Assembly: GCF_014204895.1 (NCBI RefSeq)
Contig: NZ_JACHMF010000001.1
Span: forward strand, 2,418,001-2,482,000
Direction of reading: 5' to 3'
Length of the DNA: 64,000 bases
Source of the DNA: Paractinoplanes abujensis
GTDB taxonomy: Bacteria > Actinomycetota > Actinomycetes > Mycobacteriales > Micromonosporaceae
Part shown: one piece after another, positions 29,094 through 37,951 of the stretch
How the letters are laid out: the number at the start of each line of letters is the position of its first letter
How positions within the stretch are numbered: position 1 is the first letter of the stretch
Notes under the pieces: generated by a model
The model's database searches: none
What the model was told of the DNA's origin: nothing
Seen by the model: only the letters and a program-made list of their open reading frames with translations
Translations under genes and position numbers: made by a program

Positions 29094-29855
29094 GTGATCG
29101 CGCGCATCGGAGGCGACCGGGCTCGCCGCGAGAGAACACCCGAGCCCCGGACGCGCGATTCCCGCGAAGAGCCGGAACCAGACGGTAGCGCACCACCCGC
29201 ATCGAGCCCGAGCGAAAAGGCGATATTCAGCGGAGCGACCGTAGTCCTGGGCGGCCTGTCGGGCGTTGCGCAATTTCTGGGCTCGTCGGGCGGCAACGGA
29301 TTCTTGTTCATCGGCGTCGGTACGGCTGTGGTCACCGCGGCGGTCGTCGGAGTCATGTTCTACAAGCACATGCGGGCGGTCGCCGTCCGAGCGGCGGCCC
29401 TTGTTCTGGTCGTCACCGTCGGTGGCGTGATCGGATTTCTCTTCGGCCACCGGCAGAAACCGAATCGGGTGGACGGCCCGCACCCGGTGCGGGTGACGGT
29501 GAAAGGGGAATCCGATCGGGAGGTCACGATCATCGTCGCGCGGAGCCGGACGGCCGGCGAGGGCCGGCGATTCTGGGCTGTCGTCCGCATTCACAACGTG
29601 AACGGGCACAGCGAGTACTGGCCCAGCAAGGATCTTTCGGCGCAGCCAGAGAACTACAGCTACCGTTTCCGGGTGCCCGACGACGCCGATCCTCGGCAGC
29701 CACGGAGCGTTCTTGTCTACGAGGTGGACGAGGCCACCGCGGCGAGATTGCAGTTCTTCAAGTCGAACGGTCTGTCGCCGCCGATCCCCGAGCGGGTCAG
29801 GCCGCCGTGCGACGACTGCGTCGCGTCGAACGAGGTCGACCTGCCGTTCTCGTGA
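29094..29855 (+). CDS. Membrane protein of unknown function
   Basis: A 253-residue protein with a GTG start. Residues 1-42 are charged and disordered, then three hydrophobic helices follow (FSGATVVLGGLSGVAQFLG, FLFIGVGTAVVTAAVVGVMF, AAALVLVVTVGGVIGFLFG). The soluble C-terminal half has beta character (VRVTVKGESDREVTIIVARS, FWAVVRIHNVNGHSEYWPSK) and two Cys near the end (RPPCDDC). The helices plus the outer beta domain suggest a small surface sensor or adhesion-type domain, but no family is recognised. GAGAGGGTG upstream may be the ribosome binding site. Confidence 0.65.
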   Translation: MIARIGGDRARRERTPEPRTRDSREEPEPDGSAPPASSPSEKAIFSGATVVLGGLSGVAQFLGSSGGNGFLFIGVGTAVVTAAVVGVMFYKHMRAVAVRAAALVLVVTVGGVIGFLFGHRQKPNRVDGPHPVRVTVKGESDREVTIIVARSRTAGEGRRFWAVVRIHNVNGHSEYWPSKDLSAQPENYSYRFRVPDDADPRQPRSVLVYEVDEATAARLQFFKSNGLSPPIPERVRPPCDDCVASNEVDLPFS

Positions 29856-29907
29856 TCAGGCCTGTCGGCGCCGGCGGCCCGGACCGCGGGTGTCGCGACG
29901 CCAGCAG

Positions 29908-30052
29908 CCCACCATCAGGTATGGCGGCTCCACCGGGCCACGGTCGAGGACAGCGACGCCGGCGAGCCATGATCGAGCACAGCGAAGCCGACGAGCCATG
30001 ATCGAGCACAGCGACGCCGACGGGCCACAGTCAGGTGTCGCAGCGCCACCGG
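29908..30052. repeat. 29-bp tandem repeat array, about five units
   Basis: Clear units start at 29937, 29966, 29995 and 30024, with a diverged one before them. The central two (GCCATGATCGAGCACAGCGA core) differ at two positions. Period 29 is not a multiple of three and no spacers exist, so it is neither coding nor CRISPR. It fills the space between two converging genes. Confidence 0.85.
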
Positions 30053-30059
30053 GCCGGGA

Positions 30060-31583
30060 TCAGGTGTTGTGAGGGCGGCGGGCCACGATGACGGCGTGGG
30101 TGTCCGGCCAGTCGAGCGGGTTTCCGGCCTCGTCGGCCAGCGACGCCACGGGGGCGATCCGGTTGTCGATCACCCAGTCGTTGCGCAGCGGGTGCGACGC
30201 CGGGTCGAGGTCGAAACCCGCCTCGGCCAGCAGCGACACCCAGTCGGCGAAGTCGAGGCCGCAGAACTGCTCATGGGTCTCCGACAGCCAGTTGTCCGTG
30301 TAGTCCTTGCGGGTCAGGAAGTCCATGGCCTGGCCCAGCGCGATCCGGACGGTGCCGTCGGGCCGGGCCGCGTACTCGAACGGGAAAGCGAAGTCGACCG
30401 CGAACTGATCGAGTTTGGCGCGCGTCGACAACGACCCCACATAAGCGGCGACTTCGGCCGACGGCAGCCCGGCCAGGTCCGTACGGGGGGAACTCGGGTT
30501 GTCGCCGTCGTCGCCGGTCAGGCGCAGGATCACCGGGCGGGTGCGGTCGCCGGGGCCGCAGACGTCGCTGTTGATCCAGACGCCGCCGGGCACGGTGTGG
30601 TCGTGGATGCGGCGCGCGAACTGGAGCAACGATGCGCGTTGCCGGCCGTACGACCAGATCTCGTGGGTGAGCGCGAACGTGAGCGTCGTGTCGACCGAGC
30701 GGTCCGGCAGCACCGCGCCGCCGAGGACGTTGCGCTGGTAGAAGTAGACGTTCGCGTTGGCGAAGACGCCCTGCGCCTTCTTGTGCACGCATTCCTGATA
30801 GAGGTGGCGCGCGACTTCGACGCCGATCAAGTCGCTCTCGTGCAGCGCGTCGTCCCGGTCGGCCAGTTCGAGCACCGCGCCGGCGCCGCAGCCGATGTCC
30901 ACGATCCGGCCCGGTTGCACGTACTGGCGCACAGCTGTCCATTTGCGCGCGGCGGCGTCGGCGAAGGCTTCCACGTACGTGCGGTAGTCGCGCGTCGCGG
31001 TCAACCCGCCCTCGTCGCCGACGACCGGATCGTTCACCACCGTCTGCACGACAGTGCTCAGGCCGTAGCGGTCGTACACGTCGACTGTCGCCGGGTGCGC
31101 GAGTTTGCGCCACGAGTCGTCACCGGCGGCCAGGCGCAGCAGCACGTCCCACGGCCGCTCGGGTACTGCGGGCAGGTCCGGTTCGGCCTCGACCAGGGCG
31201 ATCCGGAAGCCGAGGTCCTCGTAGAGCGCGGCGACCTGCGGCGTCGAACAGGCGACCAGGGTGTCGGCCGGAGTGAGATCGAGCCCGGTGGCCACGGTGA
31301 CGGTTTTGAGCGTCACTTGCGCGAACCTGTCCGTCGGCGCGGTGTCGAAGATCGGCACGACCACCGACCGCAGCCCCGTCTCCACGCTGAACCGCTCGAT
31401 GGCCGCTTCCCGCCGGTGGTACGGGATCGGGTTACGCTTCGTGTTCTCGTGGTTCGCCGACGTCACCGCCCACACGATCGTTTCGGCTCCCTCGTCCGCG
31501 AGACGTTGCAGGTAATCGGCCTGGAACTGAGTGAGCAGATGATGCCGGCCGGGGAAGAGCACGTAACGCGGCGTGGAGGTCAC
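30060..31583 (-). CDS. Fusion: NadM-like nucleotidyltransferase fold plus SAM methyltransferase
   Basis: A 507-residue protein. Residues 1-150 start RYVLFPGRHHLLTQFQADYL and contain SANHENTKRNPIPYHRREAA, which parallels the NMN-adenylyltransferase (NadM-like) pattern of a first-strand GRF motif and the later Ser...Asn-Pro-Phe...Glu-Arg loop. The HxGH catalytic motif is not intact. From about residue 190 a class I methyltransferase follows, with motif I RIVDIGCGAGAVLELA, acidic residue in LIGVEVARH and a long C-terminal domain (VWINSDVCGPGDRTRP, DFADWVSLLAEAGFDLD). The two-domain arrangement is unusual; the function is unknown. The GTG start has TATGAT 8 nt upstream. Confidence 0.75.
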   Translation of the reverse strand: MTSTPRYVLFPGRHHLLTQFQADYLQRLADEGAETIVWAVTSANHENTKRNPIPYHRREAAIERFSVETGLRSVVVPIFDTAPTDRFAQVTLKTVTVATGLDLTPADTLVACSTPQVAALYEDLGFRIALVEAEPDLPAVPERPWDVLLRLAAGDDSWRKLAHPATVDVYDRYGLSTVVQTVVNDPVVGDEGGLTATRDYRTYVEAFADAAARKWTAVRQYVQPGRIVDIGCGAGAVLELADRDDALHESDLIGVEVARHLYQECVHKKAQGVFANANVYFYQRNVLGGAVLPDRSVDTTLTFALTHEIWSYGRQRASLLQFARRIHDHTVPGGVWINSDVCGPGDRTRPVILRLTGDDGDNPSSPRTDLAGLPSAEVAAYVGSLSTRAKLDQFAVDFAFPFEYAARPDGTVRIALGQAMDFLTRKDYTDNWLSETHEQFCGLDFADWVSLLAEAGFDLDPASHPLRNDWVIDNRIAPVASLADEAGNPLDWPDTHAVIVARRPHNT

Positions 31584-31591
31584 GGTCGTTG

Positions 31592-31597
31592 ATCATA
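31592..31597 (-). promoter_or_regulatory. -10 box of the methyltransferase fusion gene
   Basis: Reverse-strand TATGAT, 8 nt before the GTG at 31583, giving a leader of at most one or two bases. Confidence 0.45.
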
Positions 31598-31640
31598 GCC
31601 TCGCGACACCGCCCCAGCCGCACGTCGTGCGCGGGGTGGG

Positions 31641-32012
31641 TCAGCGGGCGATCAGCTCCGGGCGGCCGGAGCGTTGCAGCAGGCGACTGCCGATGGAGCC
31701 GAGCATCAGGCCCTGGTAGCCGTGGGTGCGGGGGCCGACGACCATGGGAGGCCGACCGGGAGCGTTGCGCGAGGACCTTGTCGGTGCGGCCGGGCACGTG
31801 TTCGTGATGGGCGCGACCTTGGGGTATTTCTGCCGCCACCGGTCGAGCTGGGCGTCCGAGCCGGCACCCAAGGGGCCGGGGCCTGGACGCCGCTGACGGT
31901 CACCGCTCCCACCTCGGCGGCGTGAGGATGACCGGGACGGCGTGACCGGGGAGGGCCTGGCATTTGACCTCGGCGTCGGGGCGACCGCGCGGTGCAGCAT
32001 GACCAGGTGCAC
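31641..32012 (-). pseudogene. Universal stress protein family remnant
   Basis: The C-terminal part is clear: LDRWRQKYPKVAPI, then PPMVVGPRTHGYQGLMLGSI and GSRLLQRSGRPELIAR, matching the nucleotide-binding GxxGH...GS(V/I) end of UspA proteins. Upstream, pieces such as VHLVMLHRAV and PDAEVKCQALPG appear in different frames, and the N-terminal ATP-binding half is missing. Several frameshifts are needed to join them, so the gene is dead. Confidence 0.65.
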
Positions 32013-32034
32013 AGCCTGACAGGCCGGGCGGAGG

Positions 32035-33651
<1,617 letters not shown>

Positions 33652-33652
33652 G

Positions 33653-35368
33653 TCAGTGCGACTCGCGGGACACCTTGTCCCCGCTCGCGCCGAGCAGGAA
33701 GGACTGGTCGGCGCCGGTGTCGGCCTGCCCCACGGTGTCGACGTAGAGCTTCTCCCAGCCGCGGGCGGGGGCCGCGTACGCGCGGGCGGCCTCGGCCGAC
33801 GGCTCGCGGGCGGCCCACTCGTCGGCGGGCAGGTCGACGTCGAGGCGCCGGTTCTCCAGGTCGAGCACGATCATGTCGCCCGTACGGACCTTGGCCAGCG
33901 GCCCGCCGGCGGCGGCCTCGGGGGCGACGTGCAGAACCACCGTCCCGTACGCGGTGCCGCTCATCCGCCCGTCGCAGATGCGCACCATGTCGCGGACGCC
34001 CTCGGCCAGCAGCTTCGCGGGCAGCGGCATGTTGGACACTTCGGGCATGCCGGGGTAGCCCTTGGGGCCGCAGCCGCGCAGGACCAGCACCGAGTCGGCG
34101 GTGACCTCGAGCGCGGGGTCGTCGAGCCGTTCCTTCAGGTCCTCCACCGAGTCGAAGACGACGGCCGGGCCCCGGTGCTGCAGCAGGGCGGGGGTGGCCG
34201 CGGCCGGTTTGACCAGGGCGCCGTCGGGCGCGAGGTTGCCGTGGAGCACGGCGATGCCCGCCTCCATCTGCAGCGGGTCGGCGCGCGGCCGGATCACCTC
34301 ACGGTCGTAGACCCGCGCGGCATCGAGCACGGAGACGAACGGCTCGCCGACGACGCTGACCGCTGCCGGGTCGAGCAGGTCCTGCACCTCGGCCAGCACG
34401 GCGTGCAGACCGCCGGCCCGATACAGGTCCTCCATCAGGAAGCGGCCCGCGGGCTGGAGGTCGGCCAGCAGGGGCACCCCGGCCCCGATCCGGTCGAAGT
34501 CGTCCTGGGTGAGCGGGACACCGAGCCGCCCGGCGATGGCCAGCAGATGCACCACGGCGTTGGTCGACCCGCCGAGTGCGGCCAGCGCGACGATCGCGTT
34601 GTGGAAGGACGCCCGGGTCATCACCGCGCTGGGCCGTCTGTCCTGCTCGACCAGGTCGACCGCGAGCACCCCGGTGGCGTGCGCGGCTTCCAGCAGCCGG
34701 CTGTCGGGGGCCGGCGTGCCCGCGATGCCGGGCAGCGTCATCCCCAGCACCTCGGCCAGCAGCCCCATGGTGGAGGCGGTGCCCATGGTGTTGCAGTGAC
34801 CGCGGCTGCGGATCATCGACGATTCCGAGCGCTGGAACTCGTCCGCGCTCAGCGTGCCCGCGCGCACCTCCTCGCTCAGCTTCCACACGTCGGTCCCGCA
34901 GCCCAGCGGCACCCCGCGGAACGTGCCGGTGAGCATCGGGCCGCCCGGCACCACCACGGCCGGCAGATCGACCGAGGAGGCGGCCATGAGCAGCGCCGGG
35001 ATCGTCTTGTCGCAGCCGCCGAGCAGCACCACGCCGTCGATCGGGTTGGCCCGCAGCATCTCCTCGATCGCCATCGCGGCCATGTTGCGCCACAGCATCG
35101 CGGTCGGCCGCACCTGCGTCTCACCGATCGACACGACGGGCAGGTTGAGCGCGATGCCGCCGGCCCGGTGGATGCCGTCGGCCACGCTCCGCCCGACCTC
35201 GTCGAGGTGCGCGTTGCAGGGGGTCAAGTCGCTGGCGGTGTTGGCGATGGCGATGTGCGGGCGACCGTCGAACGCGTCGGCGGGCAGGCCCCGCCGCATC
35301 CACGCGCGGTGGATGTAGCTGTTCCGGTCGTCGCCGCCGTACCACTGTGCGCTGCGCCGATCAGACAT
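33653..35368 (-). CDS. IlvD/EDD-family sugar-acid dehydratase
   Basis: A 571-residue dehydratase from ATG 35368. Fe-S/metal ligands are in TPCNAHLDE, GGCDKTIPALLMA and GHCNTMGTASTM. The sugar-acid subgroup signature is the C-terminal GYPGMPEVSNMPLP with RICDGRMSGTAYGT. The length (about 570) and the absence of branched-chain synthesis genes favour an aldonate dehydratase (arabonate, xylonate, gluconate or galactonate type) over dihydroxy-acid dehydratase. Product: a 2-keto-3-deoxy acid. It is divergent (76 bp) from the lactonase-hydrolase-dehydrogenase genes, which fit the steps before and after it. Confidence 0.88.
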   Translation of the reverse strand: MSDRRSAQWYGGDDRNSYIHRAWMRRGLPADAFDGRPHIAIANTASDLTPCNAHLDEVGRSVADGIHRAGGIALNLPVVSIGETQVRPTAMLWRNMAAMAIEEMLRANPIDGVVLLGGCDKTIPALLMAASSVDLPAVVVPGGPMLTGTFRGVPLGCGTDVWKLSEEVRAGTLSADEFQRSESSMIRSRGHCNTMGTASTMGLLAEVLGMTLPGIAGTPAPDSRLLEAAHATGVLAVDLVEQDRRPSAVMTRASFHNAIVALAALGGSTNAVVHLLAIAGRLGVPLTQDDFDRIGAGVPLLADLQPAGRFLMEDLYRAGGLHAVLAEVQDLLDPAAVSVVGEPFVSVLDAARVYDREVIRPRADPLQMEAGIAVLHGNLAPDGALVKPAAATPALLQHRGPAVVFDSVEDLKERLDDPALEVTADSVLVLRGCGPKGYPGMPEVSNMPLPAKLLAEGVRDMVRICDGRMSGTAYGTVVLHVAPEAAAGGPLAKVRTGDMIVLDLENRRLDVDLPADEWAAREPSAEAARAYAAPARGWEKLYVDTVGQADTGADQSFLLGASGDKVSRESH

Positions 35369-35431
35369 GTCCTGACCGTAACCCCGGTGCCGCAAGTCGG
35401 GAAGATCCTTCTTCTGCGCGTGCCTTGCGCC

Positions 35432-35437
35432 TACCAT
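35432..35437 (+). promoter_or_regulatory. -10 box of leaderless lactonase gene
   Basis: TACCAT ends 7 nt before the ATG at 35445. This promoter would drive the lactonase-FAH-SDR operon. Confidence 0.45.
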
Positions 35438-35444
35438 CCGGAAC

Positions 35445-36293
35445 ATGACTGCCCGCTTCGTCGCCCGTCCCGCCGGCGACCAGGCCTACGCCTTGGGCGA
35501 GGGCCCGGTCTGGGACGCGGAGCGGCAACGCCTGCTCTGGGTCGACATCCTCGGTGGCACAGTGCACGCCGGCACGGTCAGCTCCGAGCACATCGCCGTC
35601 ACGGAGACCTTCCAGTTCGACGATCTCGCGTGCGCGGTGGCCGTCTCCGAAGCCGGTGACCTGCTCGTGGCCACCCGCGACGACGTCGTCCGGGTCGGGC
35701 GGGAGACACCGCTGGCGCGCCTCGGCCGGGCCGGCAGCCGGCTCAACGACGGCGCGGTCGACCCTCAGGGCCGGTTCGTCGTGGGCAGCATGGCCCTGGA
35801 CGAGTCACGGGGCACGCAGAGGCTGGTCCGGCTCGACGGGGAGACCGTGACCGTGCTCGACGACGATCTCACCCTGTCCAACGGGCTGGCCTGGAGCCCC
35901 GACGGCCGCACGCTCTACAGCATCGACTCGGTGCCCGGGGTCGTCTACGGACGGGACTATCCCGACGGCGTACGGCGCAAGCTCTTCGGCATTTCCGACG
36001 GACTGCCCGACGGCCTGACCGTGGACGCGCTCGGCAACCTGTGGATCGCCATCTGGGGCCGGGGCCGCATCGAGTGCCGCTCCCCCGGCGGTGACCTGCT
36101 GGCCGTGGTCGAGGTCGGCGCGCCGCAACCCACCAGCTGCGCGTTCACCGGGCCCGGCCTGGACATCCTCGTGATCACCACGGCCACGCAGGACCTCGGC
36201 CCGGCCGCGCTGACCCGCCAACCCGCCTCGGGCCGGCTGTTCACCGCCGACGTGGGCACCAAAGGACTGCGTACGCCGTACTGGATCCCCTGA
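35445..36293 (+). CDS. SMP-30/gluconolactonase-family lactonase
   Basis: A 282-residue six-bladed beta-propeller. The metal Glu is in LGEGPVWDAERQRLLWVD, the Arg/Asn ligands in AGSRLNDGAVDPQGRFVVGS, then LTLSNGLAWSPDGRTLYSID, with the catalytic Asp in GLPDGLTVDALGNLWIA. It hydrolyses a sugar lactone to the aldonate that the divergent dehydratase would use. First gene of a three-gene operon: 18 bp to the FAH gene. Confidence 0.92.
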   Translation: MTARFVARPAGDQAYALGEGPVWDAERQRLLWVDILGGTVHAGTVSSEHIAVTETFQFDDLACAVAVSEAGDLLVATRDDVVRVGRETPLARLGRAGSRLNDGAVDPQGRFVVGSMALDESRGTQRLVRLDGETVTVLDDDLTLSNGLAWSPDGRTLYSIDSVPGVVYGRDYPDGVRRKLFGISDGLPDGLTVDALGNLWIAIWGRGRIECRSPGGDLLAVVEVGAPQPTSCAFTGPGLDILVITTATQDLGPAALTRQPASGRLFTADVGTKGLRTPYWIP

Positions 36294-36311
36294 GATCGGA
36301 GAGTCCCACCC

Positions 36312-37172
36312 GTGTTCCTCATGCGTATCGGAGCCCCCGGCGCCGAGAAGCCCGCCGTCCGCGCCGGCGAGAACGACTACGTCGACGTGTCGGACCTGGT
36401 GAAGGACTTCGACGAGGAGTTCTTCGGCAGCGGCGGGATCGAGCGGATCGCCGGGCCGGTGGCCGAGCGGATCGCGGCCGGGGACGTGCGCCTGATCGGC
36501 GGGCAGCGCATCGGCGCCCCGATCGCGCGGCCGCACCAGATTTTGTGCATCGGGCTCAACTACAGCGACCACGCCGCCGAGACGGGGCAGGCCGCGCCGG
36601 ACGAGCCGATCCTGTTCACCAAGTCGCCCAACACGCTGGTCGGCCCGGACGACGACGTGCGCCTGCCCCGCGGCTCGGTCAAGACCGACTGGGAGGTCGA
36701 GCTCGGCATCGTGATCGGGCGCCGCACCTCGTATCTGGAGTCGGTCGACGCCGCGGCCGCCGCGATCGCGGGATACGTGCTGGTCAACGACGTCAGCGAG
36801 CGCGCCTTCCAGATGGAGCGGGGCGGGCAGTGGGTGAAGGGCAAGTCGGCCGAGACGTTCAACCCGGCGGGCCCGTGGCTGGCCACCCCCGACGAGATCC
36901 CGGACGTGAACGACCTGGCCATGTGGCTCGACGTCAACGGCGAGCGCCGCCAGACCGGCAACACCCGGACGATGATCTTCGATCCGTTCTTCGTCGTGCA
37001 CTACCTCAGCCAGTTCCTGGTGCTGGAGCCGGGCGATCTGATCAACACCGGGACGCCGCCCGGGGTCGGGCTGGGCCTCAAGCCGCCGGTGTATCTGCGG
37101 GCGGGGGACGTGATGACGCTCGGCATCGAGCACCTGGGCAGCGCCCGCCAGCAGGTGGTGGGCCCCCGATGA
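36312..37172 (+). CDS. FAH-family 2,4-diketo-acid hydrolase (probable)
   Basis: A 286-residue fumarylacetoacetate-hydrolase fold protein. The domain begins ILCIGLNYSDHAAETGQ, metal ligands lie in KTDWEVELGIVIGRR, GYVLVNDVSERAFQ follows, and GDLINTGTPPGVGLGLKPP closes the site. It resembles 2,4-diketo-3-deoxy-L-fuconate or diketo-pentonate hydrolases that split a 2,4-diketo acid into pyruvate and a hydroxy acid. The neighbouring SDR would supply the diketo substrate. GTG start; the stop overlaps the SDR start by 4 nt. Confidence 0.88.
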   Translation: MFLMRIGAPGAEKPAVRAGENDYVDVSDLVKDFDEEFFGSGGIERIAGPVAERIAAGDVRLIGGQRIGAPIARPHQILCIGLNYSDHAAETGQAAPDEPILFTKSPNTLVGPDDDVRLPRGSVKTDWEVELGIVIGRRTSYLESVDAAAAAIAGYVLVNDVSERAFQMERGGQWVKGKSAETFNPAGPWLATPDEIPDVNDLAMWLDVNGERRQTGNTRTMIFDPFFVVHYLSQFLVLEPGDLINTGTPPGVGLGLKPPVYLRAGDVMTLGIEHLGSARQQVVGPR

Positions 37173-37903
37173 CCGGCCTGCGGGCGGTCGTCACCGGCGG
37201 CGCCTCCGGGATCGGGCTGGCCACCGCGACCCTGCTGGCCGCGCGCGGCTACCGGGTGGCCACCCTCGATCTCACCGCCGGCGTGCCGGATCCGCTGCTG
37301 GGGCTGCGCTGCGACGTCAGCGACGACTCCTCCGTACGGGCTGCGGTGACCGCGGCCGCGGCCGCGTTCGGCGGGCTCGACGTCGTGGTCAACAACGCCG
37401 GGATCGGCGCCCAGGGCACGGTCGAGGAGAACGACGACGCCGAGTGGGCGCGGGTCTTCGACGTCAACGTGCAGGGCATCGTCCGGGTCAGCCGGGCCGC
37501 GCTCCCCCATCTGCGCGGGTCGTCGCACGCCTCGATCGTCAACACGTGCTCGGTCGCCGCCACCGCAGGCCTGCCGCGCCGGGCCCTGTACAGCGCGACC
37601 AAGGGCGCCGTGCTGTCGCTGACCTTGGCCATGGCGGCCGACCACCTGCGCGAGGGCATCCGCGTCAATTGCGTCAATCCGGGTACGGCGGACACCCCGT
37701 GGGTGCAGCGGCTGCTGGACGCGGCCGCCGACCCGGACGCCGAACGAGCCGCGCTGGAGGGCCGGCAGCCGTCGGGGCGCCTGGTCACGGCCGGGGAGAT
37801 CGCGCACGCGATCGCCTACCTGGCCGGGCCGGACGCGTCGGCCACGACCGGGGTGGCGCTGGCCGTGGACGGCGGCATGCAGGGACTGCGACTGCCCAAA
37901 TAG
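37169..37903 (+). CDS. SDR-family dehydrogenase (probable 2-keto-3-deoxy-acid dehydrogenase)
   Basis: A 244-residue classical short-chain dehydrogenase. The cofactor motif is VVTGGASGIGLATATLLAAR, with Asp in VATLDLT (NAD preference), then NNAG, and the catalytic Ser and YSATK. It ends with the usual AVDGGMQ tail. In sugar-acid routes of the LRA/L-fucose type, an SDR oxidises the 2-keto-3-deoxy acid at C4 before FAH hydrolysis, which matches the ATGA coupling to the FAH gene. Confidence 0.9.
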   Translation: MTGLRAVVTGGASGIGLATATLLAARGYRVATLDLTAGVPDPLLGLRCDVSDDSSVRAAVTAAAAAFGGLDVVVNNAGIGAQGTVEENDDAEWARVFDVNVQGIVRVSRAALPHLRGSSHASIVNTCSVAATAGLPRRALYSATKGAVLSLTLAMAADHLREGIRVNCVNPGTADTPWVQRLLDAAADPDAERAALEGRQPSGRLVTAGEIAHAIAYLAGPDASATTGVALAVDGGMQGLRLPK

Positions 37904-37951
37904 GGCCGCCCATGGCAGGATACTGACCGGTAACCACTGCCTCGGACGGAA

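Noticed and set aside
29908..30052. CRISPR array with 29-bp repeats
   Set aside because: Units are directly adjacent, without spacers.
33653..35368. ilvD of branched-chain amino-acid synthesis
   Set aside because: The context of lactonase, FAH hydrolase and SDR, and the sugar-acid-type C-terminus, point to an aldonate dehydratase.
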